Shown piece after piece: positions 21,818 through 36,200 of a stretch of DNA of 64,000 nt. The notes beneath the pieces are model-generated. The model saw only the letters and a program-made list of their open reading frames with translations. It did not search any database and was not told where the DNA came from. The translations under genes and the position numbers were made by a program. Each line of letters opens with the position of its first letter. Position 1 is the first letter of the stretch. Source of the stretch: Mactromeris polynyma (taxonomy: Eukaryota; Mollusca; Bivalvia; Venerida; Mactridae); contig JASFXZ010000003.1 of assembly GCA_032209605.1 (NCBI GenBank), forward strand, positions 6,698,807 through 6,762,806. Direction: 5' to 3'.

Positions 21818-22424
21818 TGTTTTACAAACATCTCTTGTTTCAATGGGAAAACATACCTCTTGTATGTTTGTATGTAACTGTATTGTTTTTCTTACAATGG
21901 CTTCCATGACTTAAAAAAATGTAACAAGGAAGTAACTTTCTATTTATTAATTTTTGTGTGTATTATTATATGTGGCTATTGAATTATCTTATTTTTAATG
22001 CATATCATGTACATACAGATATTCCTAATGCCTAAACATTTGTTTATGTTTAGAAAAGTTAGTTGAAATCTTTACATTATTCAGCTAATTGTACTAGACA
22101 TTAGATGGTGTTCACATTAAGTCTCTTTAATTCATTTTAATTAAAGACCAAGCCTAAGTATACCCTAAACTTTAACCTCCGGGATATCGAGTATTTTTCA
22201 ATGATTGAAGTAATTTTGAATAAATAAGACTGCAAATGAACTATAATCATTATGTAAAAAGATAATACTTTGTGTTAGTGACTATGAAGCTGGTATGATG
22301 AATATTATGTGATACAATGTTTGCTCAGTTTTCAATTTGTATGGAAAAAATGTGTGTTAATAGTCTAAATATTCTGGCAGTTGTGTGTTGTCATATTGAA
22401 TGCATGTCGATCAATAGTCATAGC

Positions 22425-22500
22425 ATAATCCATAATAATAATAAATTTAAAGGAAATGAAAATAAAAAAATAAATAAATTTAATTAAATAATTTGTTTAT
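22425..22500. terminator. Possible convergent polyadenylation signals
   Basis: Plus-strand AATAAA occurs several times at 22434-22482 and a minus-strand AATAAA at about 22497-22502 (GTTTATTC on plus). They could end the caspase and STOX transcripts respectively, but such motifs are common in AT-rich DNA. Confidence 0.25.
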
Positions 22501-24982
22501 TCTTATTAACATCTTGAAATTATAACGACAATGTTCGTCTTTAGACACACAGTAATAACACAGTTATCGTTCATGGAAGACATACAATAAGATCATACAA
22601 CAATTCATGACAAAACTCAAACAAACTTGAGCATTAAGAAAATGATGAAGATAATAAATTTCCTGTCGAATTTATACCAATATTGACACTTCGATGGATT
22701 TTACAATGAAGTTTGTCCTTTTGTTTAAGATATTTATACAAGACAATAAAGTGTTGTTCTAGAACTTTATTCATTCTGCAATTCAATAGATAATCAACAA
22801 TTAAAATTTCCTATCTATTGTGCATAAAGTTTTTAATGGCTCGACTAAGTGATTTGCCAGTCACATATGTACATGTATGTATATTGTACAACAGTCAAGT
22901 AATCAGCACAAAGTTCATATTTGTAGTACACCAGTCTAGTAATTAGCATGACGTGTGAATAAAATGTTTTGCCAATCTCACTCGTCAACAAACAAAAGGA
23001 TATGAACTGATCAATCAAGGTGTCAAGATCCGGTACTGTATTGTTTGACCTATTTATGGTGAAAGAAATGAAGGAAATGGTAGCTTGGGACCGTAAATCA
23101 TGTTAAAGGGTTCAACCTATCTCTGTTCCAGTAATCTACTGTTAGATAATATGAAATAATAAGGGATTTCGTAGGAACTTAAGAACCAGATTCTACAGTG
23201 TTCAAGCAAAAAGTGTTCGAGGTTTTTGAGTTCTACTGTACATGTACTAATTTCAGCTTCATGGTCTATATAGTTTCATCAAGTACATGTATACATATTA
23301 CTTGCCTATACTCCATACATATCGTTAATCTTACATCATTGTTATTGCTACTTTAAGTCTGTTCCTTGATGTGCTTATGGCGTGAGTTTATTCGTATATT
23401 TATGCAATATTTCTGTTATATTTTACTGCCTTGTGACTCTCAATGCTATAATAGGTTTTCTACAAAACTTCTGTCTTTGTTCTCATAAAAAGAAATTTAA
23501 AAAAATTACATAAATACTTGCATCAGATTTAAGATTTTCTCCTCTACATTTTGGCATGACGTCGTCATTGTGTGGCTTACTTTGGCATCTTGTTCATAAT
23601 ACTGGAATTGCTATAAAAAGACAAGTAGGCTTCCGTTTTTAATATTTTTGAAAGTTGAAAAATACAGTTTTGTATTTGTACGAAAATGTCAAAACCTGAT
23701 GGTCACTTATACAAGTTTGATCTGGGAACAGCTCATATATATTATCAAGTATGGATATATGCTGAATACTTCCAGCAGTCAATGTGATGATGAACAAGAT
23801 GTTTGTAAAGTGCTACATGTAATTGTTTAATGAAATTTTGATTTTAGTATCATTGATTTGTTGTACAGATTACCTATGTATATATATTAAATTTTTAATT
23901 AACCTATAAGCCTACTAATGATTGTCATAAATGTGGATGGTAATGGAGACATGTTCTCATATTTGCTGATACATATTATTTTTGTTATTATTTTGTGTGG
24001 CTTCTAGTGTGATAAAAGAATTATTTCCCAAGTGCTACTTTAGTAATGAATTAACAGCTTTTTATTGGAGTTCTACTAATATGTTTATATATTCTACTAC
24101 ATATAAATGGTGCATATTTGTCTCATTTGTTTATTACAATAAATGTCTCGGATGAGTTCCTTTGCTGGAAATGTAAAATTATTTTTAACCAGCGCTCCTA
24201 AGCACGTCTGGTTTAAGTACTCAGTACCGGTTTCCAAACATAGCAACTCTAGACAGGCTCATTTTGGCATCTGGCGAACAACACATGAACAAGAAATAGT
24301 CCAATGATTTCGATGATGATAAACCAGACGTAAAAATAACACATTTGCATTTTGCTTTATTTTGAATAGAAAAAATATTCTTTTCTCAATATATTTATGA
24401 AAAATTGTATTGGGTTGCGATAATGTTGATGTATTAATATGTGCGTATGAATATACTCTAGGGTTTATTCATGCCTCGTAGTTGCCTCCTATTTGTACAC
24501 ATATATTTTGTTTCAACACGCTGGTTTTCTGGACTCTCAGTCCTTTGATTGGGAGTATTAAATTTGCTGTCTGTATTACAAAGTTCTCATGTAGAAGTTC
24601 GCTATTTCAAATCGGTAGTTTTTCAACAGATGTCCACTATGCAAGGGTTGATTCTACTTCATTTCAGTTTTTACTGTACATGCATTTTTGACTTTTGTGG
24701 TTATGGGAGGTTTTCGGAACTAATTTTGAATCCACTTTTAAGTGTACATTCATTTTGTAAATGTGAGCCATAACATTCCTGAGATTACCTTTCATCTTCT
24801 TGTGATAATTTTCTCTGGACGAGAAAATCTAACTATGCCTTCTATAATGCATAGATTTGTACAATATATTGGCAACATTAAGTTTATAATTTTTTGTTTG
24901 AATGCTTTTCAAGAAACAATGATTATTTAAACCATTTATTAATCTGGTGAAATGGAATGTTGGAGCAAATTGGGCTCTAGTT

Positions 24983-25185
24983 AGGCCATCCTTAAAAAAG
25001 TGTTTGTTTGCAGTTACGCAACCGATTCATGAAAAATGCAGCGACTCAATTTATTTTTTCATGTTTGTCGATGAGAAAAAATAATTTTTGGCCTTTTAGC
25101 TATTACAGTACTAAACTAACACAAAACCTACCCACCTGCCCACCATTAAAATTCTGGGTCGCGTAATTGCAAACAAGGATGGCCT
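24983..25185. mobile_element. AGGCCATCCTT MITE, copy A
   Basis: 203 bp, starting AGGCCATCCTTAAAAAAG, then TTTGCAGTTACGCAACCG, and ending GGTCGCGTAATTGCAAACA then AGGATGGCCT. The terminal repeats are inverted over about 30 bp with gaps. It matches both halves of 39632-40246. Confidence 0.8.
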
Positions 25186-25329
25186 GATGATCAAGTTTTG
25201 ATTTTTGAGATGTGTTAGATTATTTAGTGAAACATACAACACTACTGTTTGACATTGTTACATGACATTGTTATAGCTTCTGTAATTGATTTTTTGTCCT
25301 AGCAAACTGCATTTAGATGTGGTATGTTT

Positions 25330-25620
25330 AGCTCTGAAACTCTGAATTCTCGATACACCGAGGTCAGTGATGCACCTATCAGTATTTGCCCACGGGGGAC
25401 TGACCCAGGGGAATTGGACTATTTGTTTTGTTTGGGTCTAAATCCACACAGGGGGAGATGCTAATTCTCCACTTCCAGGATCTATTAAAAATCCAGCCAG
25501 TCTATTTCCTGGAACCGGGAATCATTCAGCGTGTTCAATTCCCACCTGTCGGGAATTGTCTTCTATCTACAGTCCAATGTATCCCTGCCCCATGATACAT
25601 GCATGATACTGAGCTTCCTC
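25330..25620. other. Moderately GC-rich intergenic block, unidentified
   Basis: Stands out from the AT-rich flanks and holds GGGAATTGGAC, TTCCTGGAACCGGGAATC and TCCCACCTGTCGGGAATTG. These short inverted motifs suggest a decayed repeat. No frame of note. Confidence 0.25.
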
Positions 25621-25842
25621 TCTATATTGCACACCATTATATTGATTAGTGAAACTGTGTAACTTTGCAGAATTGTTGTCCAGACAATAAAAATATGAAG
25701 TTATCTTACTTTTTTATTGCTGATTCAAGACATAGAATTGTTGAATAGTAGTGTTTGACATTGCAGTCGACACAAGCACTATGTAAAACTCAAATGTTGT
25801 TTAGATATATATTAATGGGAGTGATGTGATGGAGCCTGCCTG

Positions 25843-25915
25843 GTTAGCTCAGTCGGTAGAACTCTTGACAATCGATCTTGAGGTGACAGGTTCAAACCTG
25901 GATGATTGTATGTTT
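25843..25915 (+). repeat. tRNA-derived SINE head or tRNA pseudogene
   Basis: GCCTGGTTAGCTCAGTCGGTAGA matches a tRNA 5' half and A box (TAGCTCAGTCGG). A B box, GGTTCAAACC, follows at normal spacing. The T stem does not pair well, so it is not a functional tRNA. The body downstream is unassigned. Confidence 0.6.
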
Positions 25916-27870
25916 TCTTCTTCAATGACTGAAGATAATGCAAAAAATAGAAATGCATCTAAAGTTGGTCTCCTCTGATTCACTGCGAGGACGTGGTCAG
26001 TTGATTGCAGAAATATAGGCCAATACTTGGTACCTAAGACACACTTGTTAGGTAAACTGACAGTCGTACATACATACATATATATCCATTGGTTTTTGTA
26101 GCTATATGGTGTTGGAAGAGATAGAGTGACTAGGACCTTTGCAGCAAACGTTCCCTTCACACACTGGGCTTGGGAACAGAATCACGGGAACAGAATGACA
26201 AACACAGATTGGCAACAGAATTCTGTTTATTGTTGGAGACACCATGGATGTTTTATACAGTAAATATAATCACATTTACAACAACATGGCTAAAATATCC
26301 ATCTAACTCTATATGTTAAAAAATATCACATAAAAGATAAATATCTAGAAAAATGGTCAAGAGTTAGAGAATAAATTATTAAATGAACAAAAACTTTTTA
26401 GTAAACGCTTCACACTTCTGGTTTTAAATTTCGGAAATGTTATAAAAATGTTAATTTCACTGAATATTATCAACATAATCAGCAATACTTAATTTATGTT
26501 TGAAGAAAAGATTAATTGGACACTTCCATGACATTACTTGTATTAGTGAACAAGGAAATGTTTATGTCATAATTTTATAATCGTTCTTTTCCATTTGAGA
26601 AACAGAAAATTTTGAAAAATAAATGTACACTTTTAGTGAAGTGTTTTCATGTGACGTTATTTTGTACTTTATTTTTGCATTAATTTTGTTCTTAATATTT
26701 GAATTGTTATAAAAAGAAGACGTCCGATTTTAATATTTTTGGTATTATGTGAAACCAGACAAATATATCTTTAAAAAAATTTAAAACCCTGAAAATAGAT
26801 TTTTGTTCACTAATACAGGTTTTATCATGGTACAGCTCAATTCCATTATTACAGTATATTATACAATACTATCTATGGTGTTTTATCTTTGTTAGGGACC
26901 TTAGCAGCACTAGACTGTGTTCAGGAAGACATAGTCAGTTGTTTACCAAGCATATATACAGAAACAGCAATAATAAATTAGAATAACTTATCTTACAGGC
27001 GTTTCATAAAAAACATAACAAAGTCACATTTATTCCATGTACATTATATACAGATATAAAAGTTGATTGAACTAAAAACGTAAAATAATGAGATCATTAA
27101 GAAAGGTATGCCAGCATGTACATTGATAAAAACAAAGTTTGAGTTTAGATGGACGGGACAGAAATATCGTTTTTTGATTGCAACAGTGAAATAGGTGTAA
27201 CTTCAGTTACTGTATTACACTTGATAATAAAACTGGGGGAAATTTCATTACACTTAACATGATTAAAGAAGCTTAAATAATGAGTTAAGAAACTGAAATC
27301 CTCAGACGGTAAACCTTCTTTCGATGCAGAGAATATTTTAATAGAAAGTATGTAGAATTGAGCAATAAATACTGATTCTTTGGCTTCAAGTGTAAAATTT
27401 TATAAAATAGCATTAAATGCTACCTAAAACAGCCTAGAATTCTATTTCCCAATGGCTCAAAAAAATTAAAATCATGATGTAAAAACATGCAAAATATTTT
27501 TTTCAGTGATACAATGAATTAAGTAGAAGGTTTGTTATCAATAGTTTTAAAATGCTTACTTGTTTTAAAATTAAAATCACAAGTTTCTGATATACAGTAT
27601 AAAAGTAATTATTCCTAGCTATGAGATTTTAGTACATTCACTCTATAACTAGTATAGTGTATCTGTGTTTCACAAGAACATTGACAAAAAATTCACAATG
27701 GGCCAAGATGTTGAATTCTTTACTTCACGAAATACGAAAATGAATAAAAAATAACAATATTACTATGGCAATATCAAGTGAATTAATTCTTGGTGTAACA
27801 CTGATCAAGATTAACACAAAAAAGCAATCAGATAGCTCGAGAGTCATGTCCTAGTTAACTTGAGTAAACA

Positions 27871-28006
27871 CAGCCCTGCGTTCAGTTACAGCCAACAGTT
27901 CCGAACGTTCTGTATTGTATCCCTTGCCCACTGTATCACACGGGGAACCAAATTGCAAAACGATACGAAACGTGAGCCGCAATTACCTTCACTGAACACA
28001 GGGCTG
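27871..28006. mobile_element. CAGCCCTG MITE, copy 1
   Basis: 136 bp with 16-bp inverted ends CAGCCCTGCGTTCAGT and ACTGAACACAGGGCTG, one mismatch. The core contains GTATCCCTTGCCCACTGTATC and GGGGAACCAAATTG. A related copy with internal duplication lies at 56790-57016. Confidence 0.8.
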
Positions 28007-28167
28007 GTGTATAAAGTTAAGACAATGCAAATGATTGAGCAATGTCATAAACAAATAGATAGCATATAAAGAAAACAAAACCTCAAGCTTCACATAAACT
28101 ACAGGACTGTATGATTGGTGAGCAGTCTATATAATTTTCTTCAGAAGATTGACATACAAGTTAATTA

Positions 28168-28290
28168 CAGTAAAACAACACTTTAAGACCACCTCAAAAT
28201 TAAGAACAAAATTTTCAAGTCCATTTTCACTACTTTACTTTTAATCAACCTCAATATTAAGACCACCTCATTAATATTGAGGTTTTACTA
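28168..28290. mobile_element. Mariner-like MITE copy 4
   Basis: Starts (TA)CAGTAAAACAACACTTTAA and ends ATTGAGGTTTTACTAT. The core has AAGACCACCTCAAAATTAAG and TTTTCAAGTCCATTTTCAC, as in the other copies. It lies 46 bp downstream of the STOX stop, within its probable 3'UTR. Confidence 0.75.
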
Positions 28291-28335
28291 TATTTAAAAA
28301 TCCAAAAAAATATGAACAAACACAATATTTTCTAT

Positions 28336-30221
28336 TCAAACAACACCTACAACATGAAAGTCACCTTCAAAGTTAAATTTCTTGACTACAGATTGTTTTG
28401 GATCGAATTCAACAATTCCAGAGCTAGAGGGAGTTTCGGATGATGTAACCGGTACATTCAGATTCTGGGATGACACTGTAATTTCCTTATGAAGATATTT
28501 CATGTTATTAAGAACCTCTTTCTGACTAAATCTTACATTTTCATACAGTCTATCTGACGATATTCGATCAAAGGAGTCATCGGATTCATCGTCCAATTTA
28601 CCATTGGAGGTATTCAGTCTTTGACCACCTTTTAAATTATTGCACATAAAACCATTTTGTTCTTTTTTAAAATTAGTTCCGCCCTTTTTGCTCTCCGTAG
28701 AGTTTTCTGACACTCTAGGTGAGCTAAAGCCACTATCTCCCAAGGACATTTCTTTCACATCTGCAGTCAATCTTTCCATGTGTTTATTAACGATAGATCT
28801 ATCAATAACAGTACCTAGACTTTGTTCACTGCTAACGGTTCCCTCAACAGCACTATCCTGGGAACCAGGTTCTTGACTAGAACTGGATTTTAATGTTCCA
28901 CCACCACTACTGCTTGTGTGTTCCGACTGTCCAACGTCACTTCCGTGTTCTGAATGTCGGTCATTTTCCAGCATATGTAATCTATAATGAGTACTATTTG
29001 ATGAAGTGGCAAGAAAAGCTGCTTCTCTTGGTGGATCACACCTATGACCTTGAGTGTGAAAGTTTTTAGGCATTCTTTCAGGAACCTTTGGTTTCGTTCC
29101 TTCATGCACATGAACATTGGCATAAATATGTCCATTTACATCAGTTCTTGAGTTAGACTCATGGTCACTCACTGGATGTCTGTACGAATATGACCGTTGA
29201 TACTGCTGACCTCTGGCATGACCTTGAGTCATTTCATGTTGAGTTTCAGTGGGAGCGACACGATATGAATTCGACCTCACATTCCTTTTAGTTTTTACTG
29301 GCTCTGGCTCTGGTTCCAAACCGACACAATTTACACCACTACTTTGTGACCTTCCAAAGGCTGTATTTTTATTTGGCAGTTGACCTTGATACTCATAGCT
29401 AATGTCATTGTCCATTTCCGCTGCAGCATTGGCACTAATACCACTCACATGACGTGACATTGGTAAGTAACTAGAATGGCGATCGTGATGAGATTTTCTT
29501 TTTGAACGATGTGACTTCCTCAGTGACCTTGACTTTTCTTTTTCACCTTTCACATACTTATCCTTAGAATTAGATTCTAACTGTGCGGTCACATCCTCAT
29601 TAGTTTTCCGCCTCTCTGATACTGAGCTAAATCTTGGGGTAGAGCTGAACATAGGATGAGACACATAGTTTGAGTGTAACAAGTCACTAGAGGGAGATAC
29701 CCTAGTTGGTAAAGAGCTTAGACGTATATTTGTTTGACCCAAGCTATTTTTGTAAGTATGCTTTTGATCTATATCAAGACGTGTACTTTCACCAGGAGTA
29801 TTTGCTATCACTATAGGCAACCTGTCTTTTTTATGAGATTTCTTGTGAGATTTTCTAGTTACGCCATTTCCGAAGCCATTGCTGTAATTCTGAGAATTTG
29901 GCAGAGCACTGGATCTCTCTGGGGCAGACGTAGCTCCCATGTTCAAACTCGAAGTTGCTCCGTCTGTTGGCACACCACTCAGATAATGCCAGGTACCAGA
30001 TTTGACCATCTGCTGCTGGACCCATGTCTCGGTCCTGATTTGGCGATCCATCTGTTGTTGATACCACATCCACTCTGGGGGCGGGAACTGTGCAGAAAAT
30101 GTAGCGTATTCTACTGCAGTTTTCTTTACTTCAGTTTTCTTTACTTCAGTTTTCTTTACTTCGGCAACAGCTTGCTTCTTCTTACTGCGACCAAATATCT
30201 TCGAGAAAAGAGACACTTTTT
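28336..30221 (-). CDS. STOX: STOX last coding exon
   Basis: 1886 nt after TTTGATTTCAG, encoding 627 residues to TGA. It holds KVSLFSKIFGRSKKKQ, a short coding repeat of VKKTE, the FSAQFPPPEW box, low-complexity Ser/His/Arg-rich sequence, GDSGFSSPR and the end FHVVGVV. The ATG at 30235 lies in the intron and is not used in this model. Confidence 0.93.
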
Positions 30222-33200
30222 CTGAAATCAAACACATTTTGATTATTTCATTGCTTACAGTTCCATAATTACACTAAAAATGTGAGTTTACATTAACAAA
30301 AGAGAACGTATAGTGTTTCATTCAAAGTTGTCTTATATTTGAAGACTTTTTCCTTTCAATCGTATACAGTGTATTAAAGAACTATGACGTCTTTGTTTCC
30401 AATGCTTAAAATCAAGAACTGGTCTTACATTGCTTTGAGCCTCTCTAGACCAACATGCTGCCATTGTATATCCTACAATGCCTTACCTTTTGTTTTAGCA
30501 GGTTTTGCTTCGTCTTTTGATGCAGATTTTGATTTGTCACTCCTTCCTTTGACAGAGGAGCTTCTTCGTACCGAGCCTCTATCTGAAACCTCGTCTTTCC
30601 TACTTCGATCACGCGGTCGTCTGCCACTTACACTCATACTTCGTTGTAGTCTTGGTGATGGAAGGTCAACCTAAAATAATGGAATTATTAAACTTAACAT
30701 ACTGAACATTAGAATACATTCCTTTTCTTGATTTGTCCGTCGTATTTGATTCAACTCTTACACATGACCTTCACATCAGACCCCTGATCCGAAGGTCACC
30801 ATTTCGAGCCACATGTCGAATGAACTGTGATCGTAAACATCAAAATCCCTGAATTTGGCATAAGTATTGGTTAACAACCCAGAACTTAGTCAATGAAAGA
30901 TGTATGAATTTGTTTCACAACTGATGTAAAAAAAAACATGTTTTAAGTAAACTAAGAATCATGTTGTCATAATAGGCGGCAAAATACTAGTCAATCACAA
31001 AATACAATGAACAATTGTTTGGTGAAATGTTTATGCAACAGTTGATTTTTAGAGACACAAAAGATCTTTTTATAGACTGAAAGGATTTAGTATTTTAAAT
31101 ACACACCTGTAACTTTTCATCACATTTAAAACCTTTGTCTTCCTTATCACATGATGCGTATGGACTAATCACATTGCCTCCTGTGTCCACCTGACAGGAA
31201 ATGGATCTCATAGGCTGACGTGGATGTTGGCTAAACCAATCAGAGAAATAATTGCTAGAGTATTTTTCACAAATTAAACATATAAAAAGTTCACAATAAA
31301 TTCATCCAATTGTTGACTTGAAAGGATTTTGTAATTTTGAAAGAAAAATATTTAAAGTTCAAATCATACATGTTACTCGGAAATAAGCAAAACAATGAGA
31401 TTGTGTGATATTATATTGAACTAAAGTTCCTTCCAAAAATGAAAATACAAGATGAAATAATAAACAAGTGGTCATAATCTTCAACATGAAGCATACTGAA
31501 TTAATTTTTTTTTATTTTTCAATTTTGGTTATATAACTTTTAAGTGAATCTTACCTAAAAGCAGCAGGTATGTACATTGGATGGAGATGAGTCCAAGGAG
31601 AGAGAATAGATGTCGTCTGCATTTCGTCACCATGCATACGAAATGTGTCAGGAGTCACAACAAAATAACCACAACCTGAAATAAAGCAGAGCAGAATAAA
31701 ATACTAAACCAAAATATGGATTGATTTGAAATGAAATAAAATGATAACTTATGCTCAGCCATTTCATATCAAAGGGACATAACTCAAGAATGGAGTCATT
31801 TCAATAAATCATTGAATTGCTTCCCTCGCCCACTACACACCATATCATTTGTATTTGATCAATAGAGCTGACAACAAGACTCAAAATTATGGCCAATTGA
31901 TAAGGTTCTCATATACAAATTGTAACAGTTTTCACAAACACACAGTGATAGTAATTAAACATGTTACATTAAAACAGGGGTTCCATTTGACACTTGAGTT
32001 GACCCTTTGACCCCTGAAATTCCGAAAAAAAACACATTTGACCCTCAGGATTCTGGCTGAAGGGTCAAATTTTCTCTCAATTATAGGTAGTTTGGCTATA
32101 AAATGGTAAAATCCAGTCTAAATTTATCAAAATGACCCTCAAGATTCAGCCCCTAGTGGAACCCCTGTAAAATAAACATTAAATTAACTCATTTCAGCTG
32201 TGCACATGATCAATACTTGATGACTAGTGGAAATAACTTGATTTATTACCAGTTTTATTTCACTGAACACATAAATACTCACACAGACAATATGGAGTAC
32301 ATTGTGTGTTGAATATCAATGTAAACATATCCACTCAACCATTAAAACACATTTATCAAAAACTCACATAAAGAAAGTGAAGTTTTATAACCATAACCTT
32401 TGATATTTTAAAAATTAATCTTTCAAAATATGGCGAAGAATATGCTTCACAATCAAACATTTCATATTTAATTTGAACAACTCACTCTTGATTAATCTAA
32501 GTTAAGAGTAGATACATAATTAAGTTCAGCATTCATAAATGAAGAAGTATTAAAAATACTTTCCCAAAAAAGGAGAAAGGTACGGTAATGAAATTTGCAT
32601 GACAATTAAACTGACTCTTACTTATCACTTATGTAACATTCTTAAGTACAGTTAGATACTAAAATCAATTCATGAATAAATGTTCCTGAAAAATGCCCCC
32701 CCCCCCGCAACTGCTTTAATTCGGATGCACCACTATCATAGTAAATGAATGAAAAAATCCCTGAAATTGTGAAATTATCGGATTTTAAAATGAGGTAGTG
32801 GGTCCATGCATGTTTTAACATGTATGAAACATTAACTGTAGTGGGTTCATCCTCTAAACACTGGTGAATAGTTGAAAACACCTGACCGCTGTATTGTCTG
32901 CCTTTAATAGTCTTAATCTTTTTTTATTAAGGCCAAAAATCATGACCAGTTCAAATTTATCAGATAAATAACTCAATGATGAGACAAACAGACCTCATCG
33001 TTTCAATGCCTCATAAAATAGATTCATTTAAAACCACTTGTCACCAATAAAATCCAATTGAAGAAGCAATAAATGGATCATCAATAAAGACATGGACAAT
33101 CTGGTTATAATCAATACCTAGATATCACACAGAGGTGGCAAAAGGTCAAAAGAGTAATTAAAGACTGCAAAGGATATTAAAGAAGCCCAAAGGATGAGAA

Positions 33201-36200
33201 AGATAAGCAGATAAGTGCAGGAATGTTAAGAAAAACAAAAGAAGCCAAAGTGTAACTAATAAACCAAATGAAACTCAAAGGATCAATAAATGCGAAAAAG
33301 AATACCCCATTTAATATTAACACAAGAAAGAAAATGTTCAAAGCAATTTCAGATAACCATATCTGTTGCCTTTGGTATTTATAGATTGAATGTGGATCTG
33401 AATCATACTTTAAATGTAAGAACAATGTTCTAGCCCCTATAAATAGCGTGCCTATTCTAATCCCAGCTCTTAAAGTTATCAGATTCACAAATTCATAGCC
33501 AGACATTCAAGAACTGTTTACAGATATTTTCCCTCAAATAAATTAGGTTCATTTTGTGCAAAACAGGAATGTAAATAGACTTGGGCTATTAAACTAATTG
33601 AAAAATCAACCTTAATCACAATAATATCAGTTCAATTGGTGCCACACATCAGCAAAATAACTTTGTAGCCAAATTACGTTCAGCATCTAATTCCAGCTTT
33701 CATTTTCTATATCAATATGATTTTTTTATATTCTGGCAAGCTATCAAGTCATCAATGTATCTCAGCAGATAACTAGGTTCATCACTTTCTGTTGTTATCA
33801 GTTATGGTAGACATGTAGGTACCAAAAATAAGTTAAAATCTAAATAGCATCATTCCATACACAGATCCTGGACTAATAGAAGCTAAACAGACAAATGTGG
33901 AAGATGGTTTGGTTGATAATAACAATAAATAAAAATTGTTTGATCTGATAATGACCATGGCGCTACCATTTGTATGGCATTCTGAATACATGTACTGTGA
34001 GTAAAACCTCACATAAAGACAACCTCAATAATAAGACTATCTCAAAATTAAGAACACTTTTTTCAAGTCCACTTTCCATATTTAGCTCTTTATTCAAAGA
34101 AGTTAGTTACATGCCTTCAAATGTATCCTGATTTTTGAATGATACATTTTTCTGTTCAAGCGCCTCGGCTAAATCCATCCCAGTACCAGAACAAAAGTTC
34201 ACAGAAACACATCAAATGTTGAGTCATTCCCAACAGAAGGTTGCATATTTGACCAAACTCAACCACTTTCTTACTGATTTTTTCTAGCACAATATTAAAA
34301 ACATTTAACAAAAAATCTACCCATTACCAATCAGTTTTCAGCCCATTATTACTAAACATTACACTACCCTTTATGATCCAAAAAAGCAATGTCCATTAAA
34401 ACTTAAATAGAAAGACCATACACAATGAAAAACAGATAAACACATGAAATAAATTAACAATTCATCGCTATTTACTGATTTCACCAAAATGATCAACACC
34501 AATTTAATTCTTTAAACCCAATTTACAAGTTATGTTCCTATTTACAACAAAATAATGCCATTCATTAGCATTAAAACGTCATACAACATTAAAATTGCCA
34601 AATAAAAATAAATATTTTTCCATTAAAATATCATATGAAGCATTAATATTGAATTTTATGCAAAATTAATAGACTCAGGATGAGAACTGGGATATTTACT
34701 GCAAACTTCAAACAAAACTCTGGATTAGAAACTGGCAAACATGTTCAATATTTGGAAAACATACCAAGTTCAAATCTCAATAAACAAATTAATTTGGATT
34801 CTAGACAAGTTTTTAAATCTTCTAAAATTCTGGCTGGCAAAACAGTGAAGTCGTTGAGCCAAAAACAAACAGCTTGATACACATAATAGTGAGGTAAAAT
34901 TGTTAAGACACCAAGTCACTATAAACTAGCAAGAAATGGTAGACAATCTCACAGCTTTGCACATGAGCAACCAAGGTGAAACACGTGCACCTTTATATCA
35001 GACATGCTGTGAGTCAATTTTACAACCTATGATGTTTTATAGCAAATACAGTAAAACGTAGATAAGACCACAATCAGGACCATTGAAAACTGGTCTTAAT
35101 ATTAAGGTTGAATAAAGAGTAAAACAGTGAAAATGAGCTTTGTGAAAATTGTGTTCTTAATTTTGAGGTGGTCTTATCATTGGTGGTCTTTAAGTGAGGT
35201 TTTACTGTACACCAACAGCAAGAGGTATATGATAGCTATTGAGCAAAAAAAGGGTCTGAGGTGACCACTTACACAAATGTCTGTGTAAAGGTAGACTAAC
35301 TGAATCAACTTAAATCACTTAGTAATTCGTAACTTGCAAGGAAACCAGACAAGATTGTCAGACATATATTTTCAACAGCAAGCAAAAACTTGATGACAAA
35401 GATCAGTGATCTTGTATCTCTAAATAAAAGAGGTCAGAATTCAAAATACATCCTGGAATTGAATTAAAACTTAAGTTTTGTTTCATCGATAATACCCTAG
35501 TGCAATATAAAATGATGCAAACACTGGAAGGGTGTAACTGGTTGCCTGCAGACTGTTCATGATCATTTAACTCTTACTGCCGAACCCCAGTATTATTCCA
35601 TCTAATCTGATATTGGATATATGCCATACCTGTAAATAGTCAATTAATTTTCTAAACAGTTTTTGATGATTGGGAGAAAAGCAAACATGCTTAGAACATT
35701 TCTCTTAAAAAAACCACCTGCAACATTAACCTGTATTATATAGACAGTAATTTCTTATAGTTACAACATCAAACCAACAAATGATGTCAAGAATGGTACA
35801 CTCATAGATTGCAGAAAGAAACAGCTTTCTTTGAATTATTGTTATGATCAAACAAGGAATTACCATGAAACATCATGAAAGCCTCGGCTATTGAACTCCC
35901 TAAGTAAATACTTAACATGTTTATTTTTATGACTTACTTAATAATAGTATAAATTTGTAATAAAATTACTGAAGATGCTTTGGAATATTGGTCTTTAATA
36001 TTCTGAATGTTGTAGGCCAAAGCTGTTGGGCTTGGCAATATCAGACAGTACTACAATGTCAGAAAGTACCCATAGTAATCATAGCAAACAAATCAATAAT
36101 GAATGGTGAACAGTAACCATACCTAACAAAGCACACATGAAATGGTGAACAGTAACCATAGCTAACAAAGCACCAATGAAATGGTGAACAGTAACCATAC

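Larger units (their letters stand above)
20320..28335. other. Convergent intergenic and 3'UTR region between caspase and STOX
   Basis: About 8 kb between the caspase stop and the STOX stop on the other strand. It must contain both 3'UTRs. It holds the MITEs and the SINE head listed separately. The rest is AT-rich, and I see no further coding exon; the several 60-100 codon open frames here have no recognisable domain. Confidence 0.5.

Noticed and set aside
25843..25915. Functional tRNA gene
   Set aside because: A and B boxes are present but the T stem and the anticodon arm do not pair properly; better explained as a SINE head or pseudogene.
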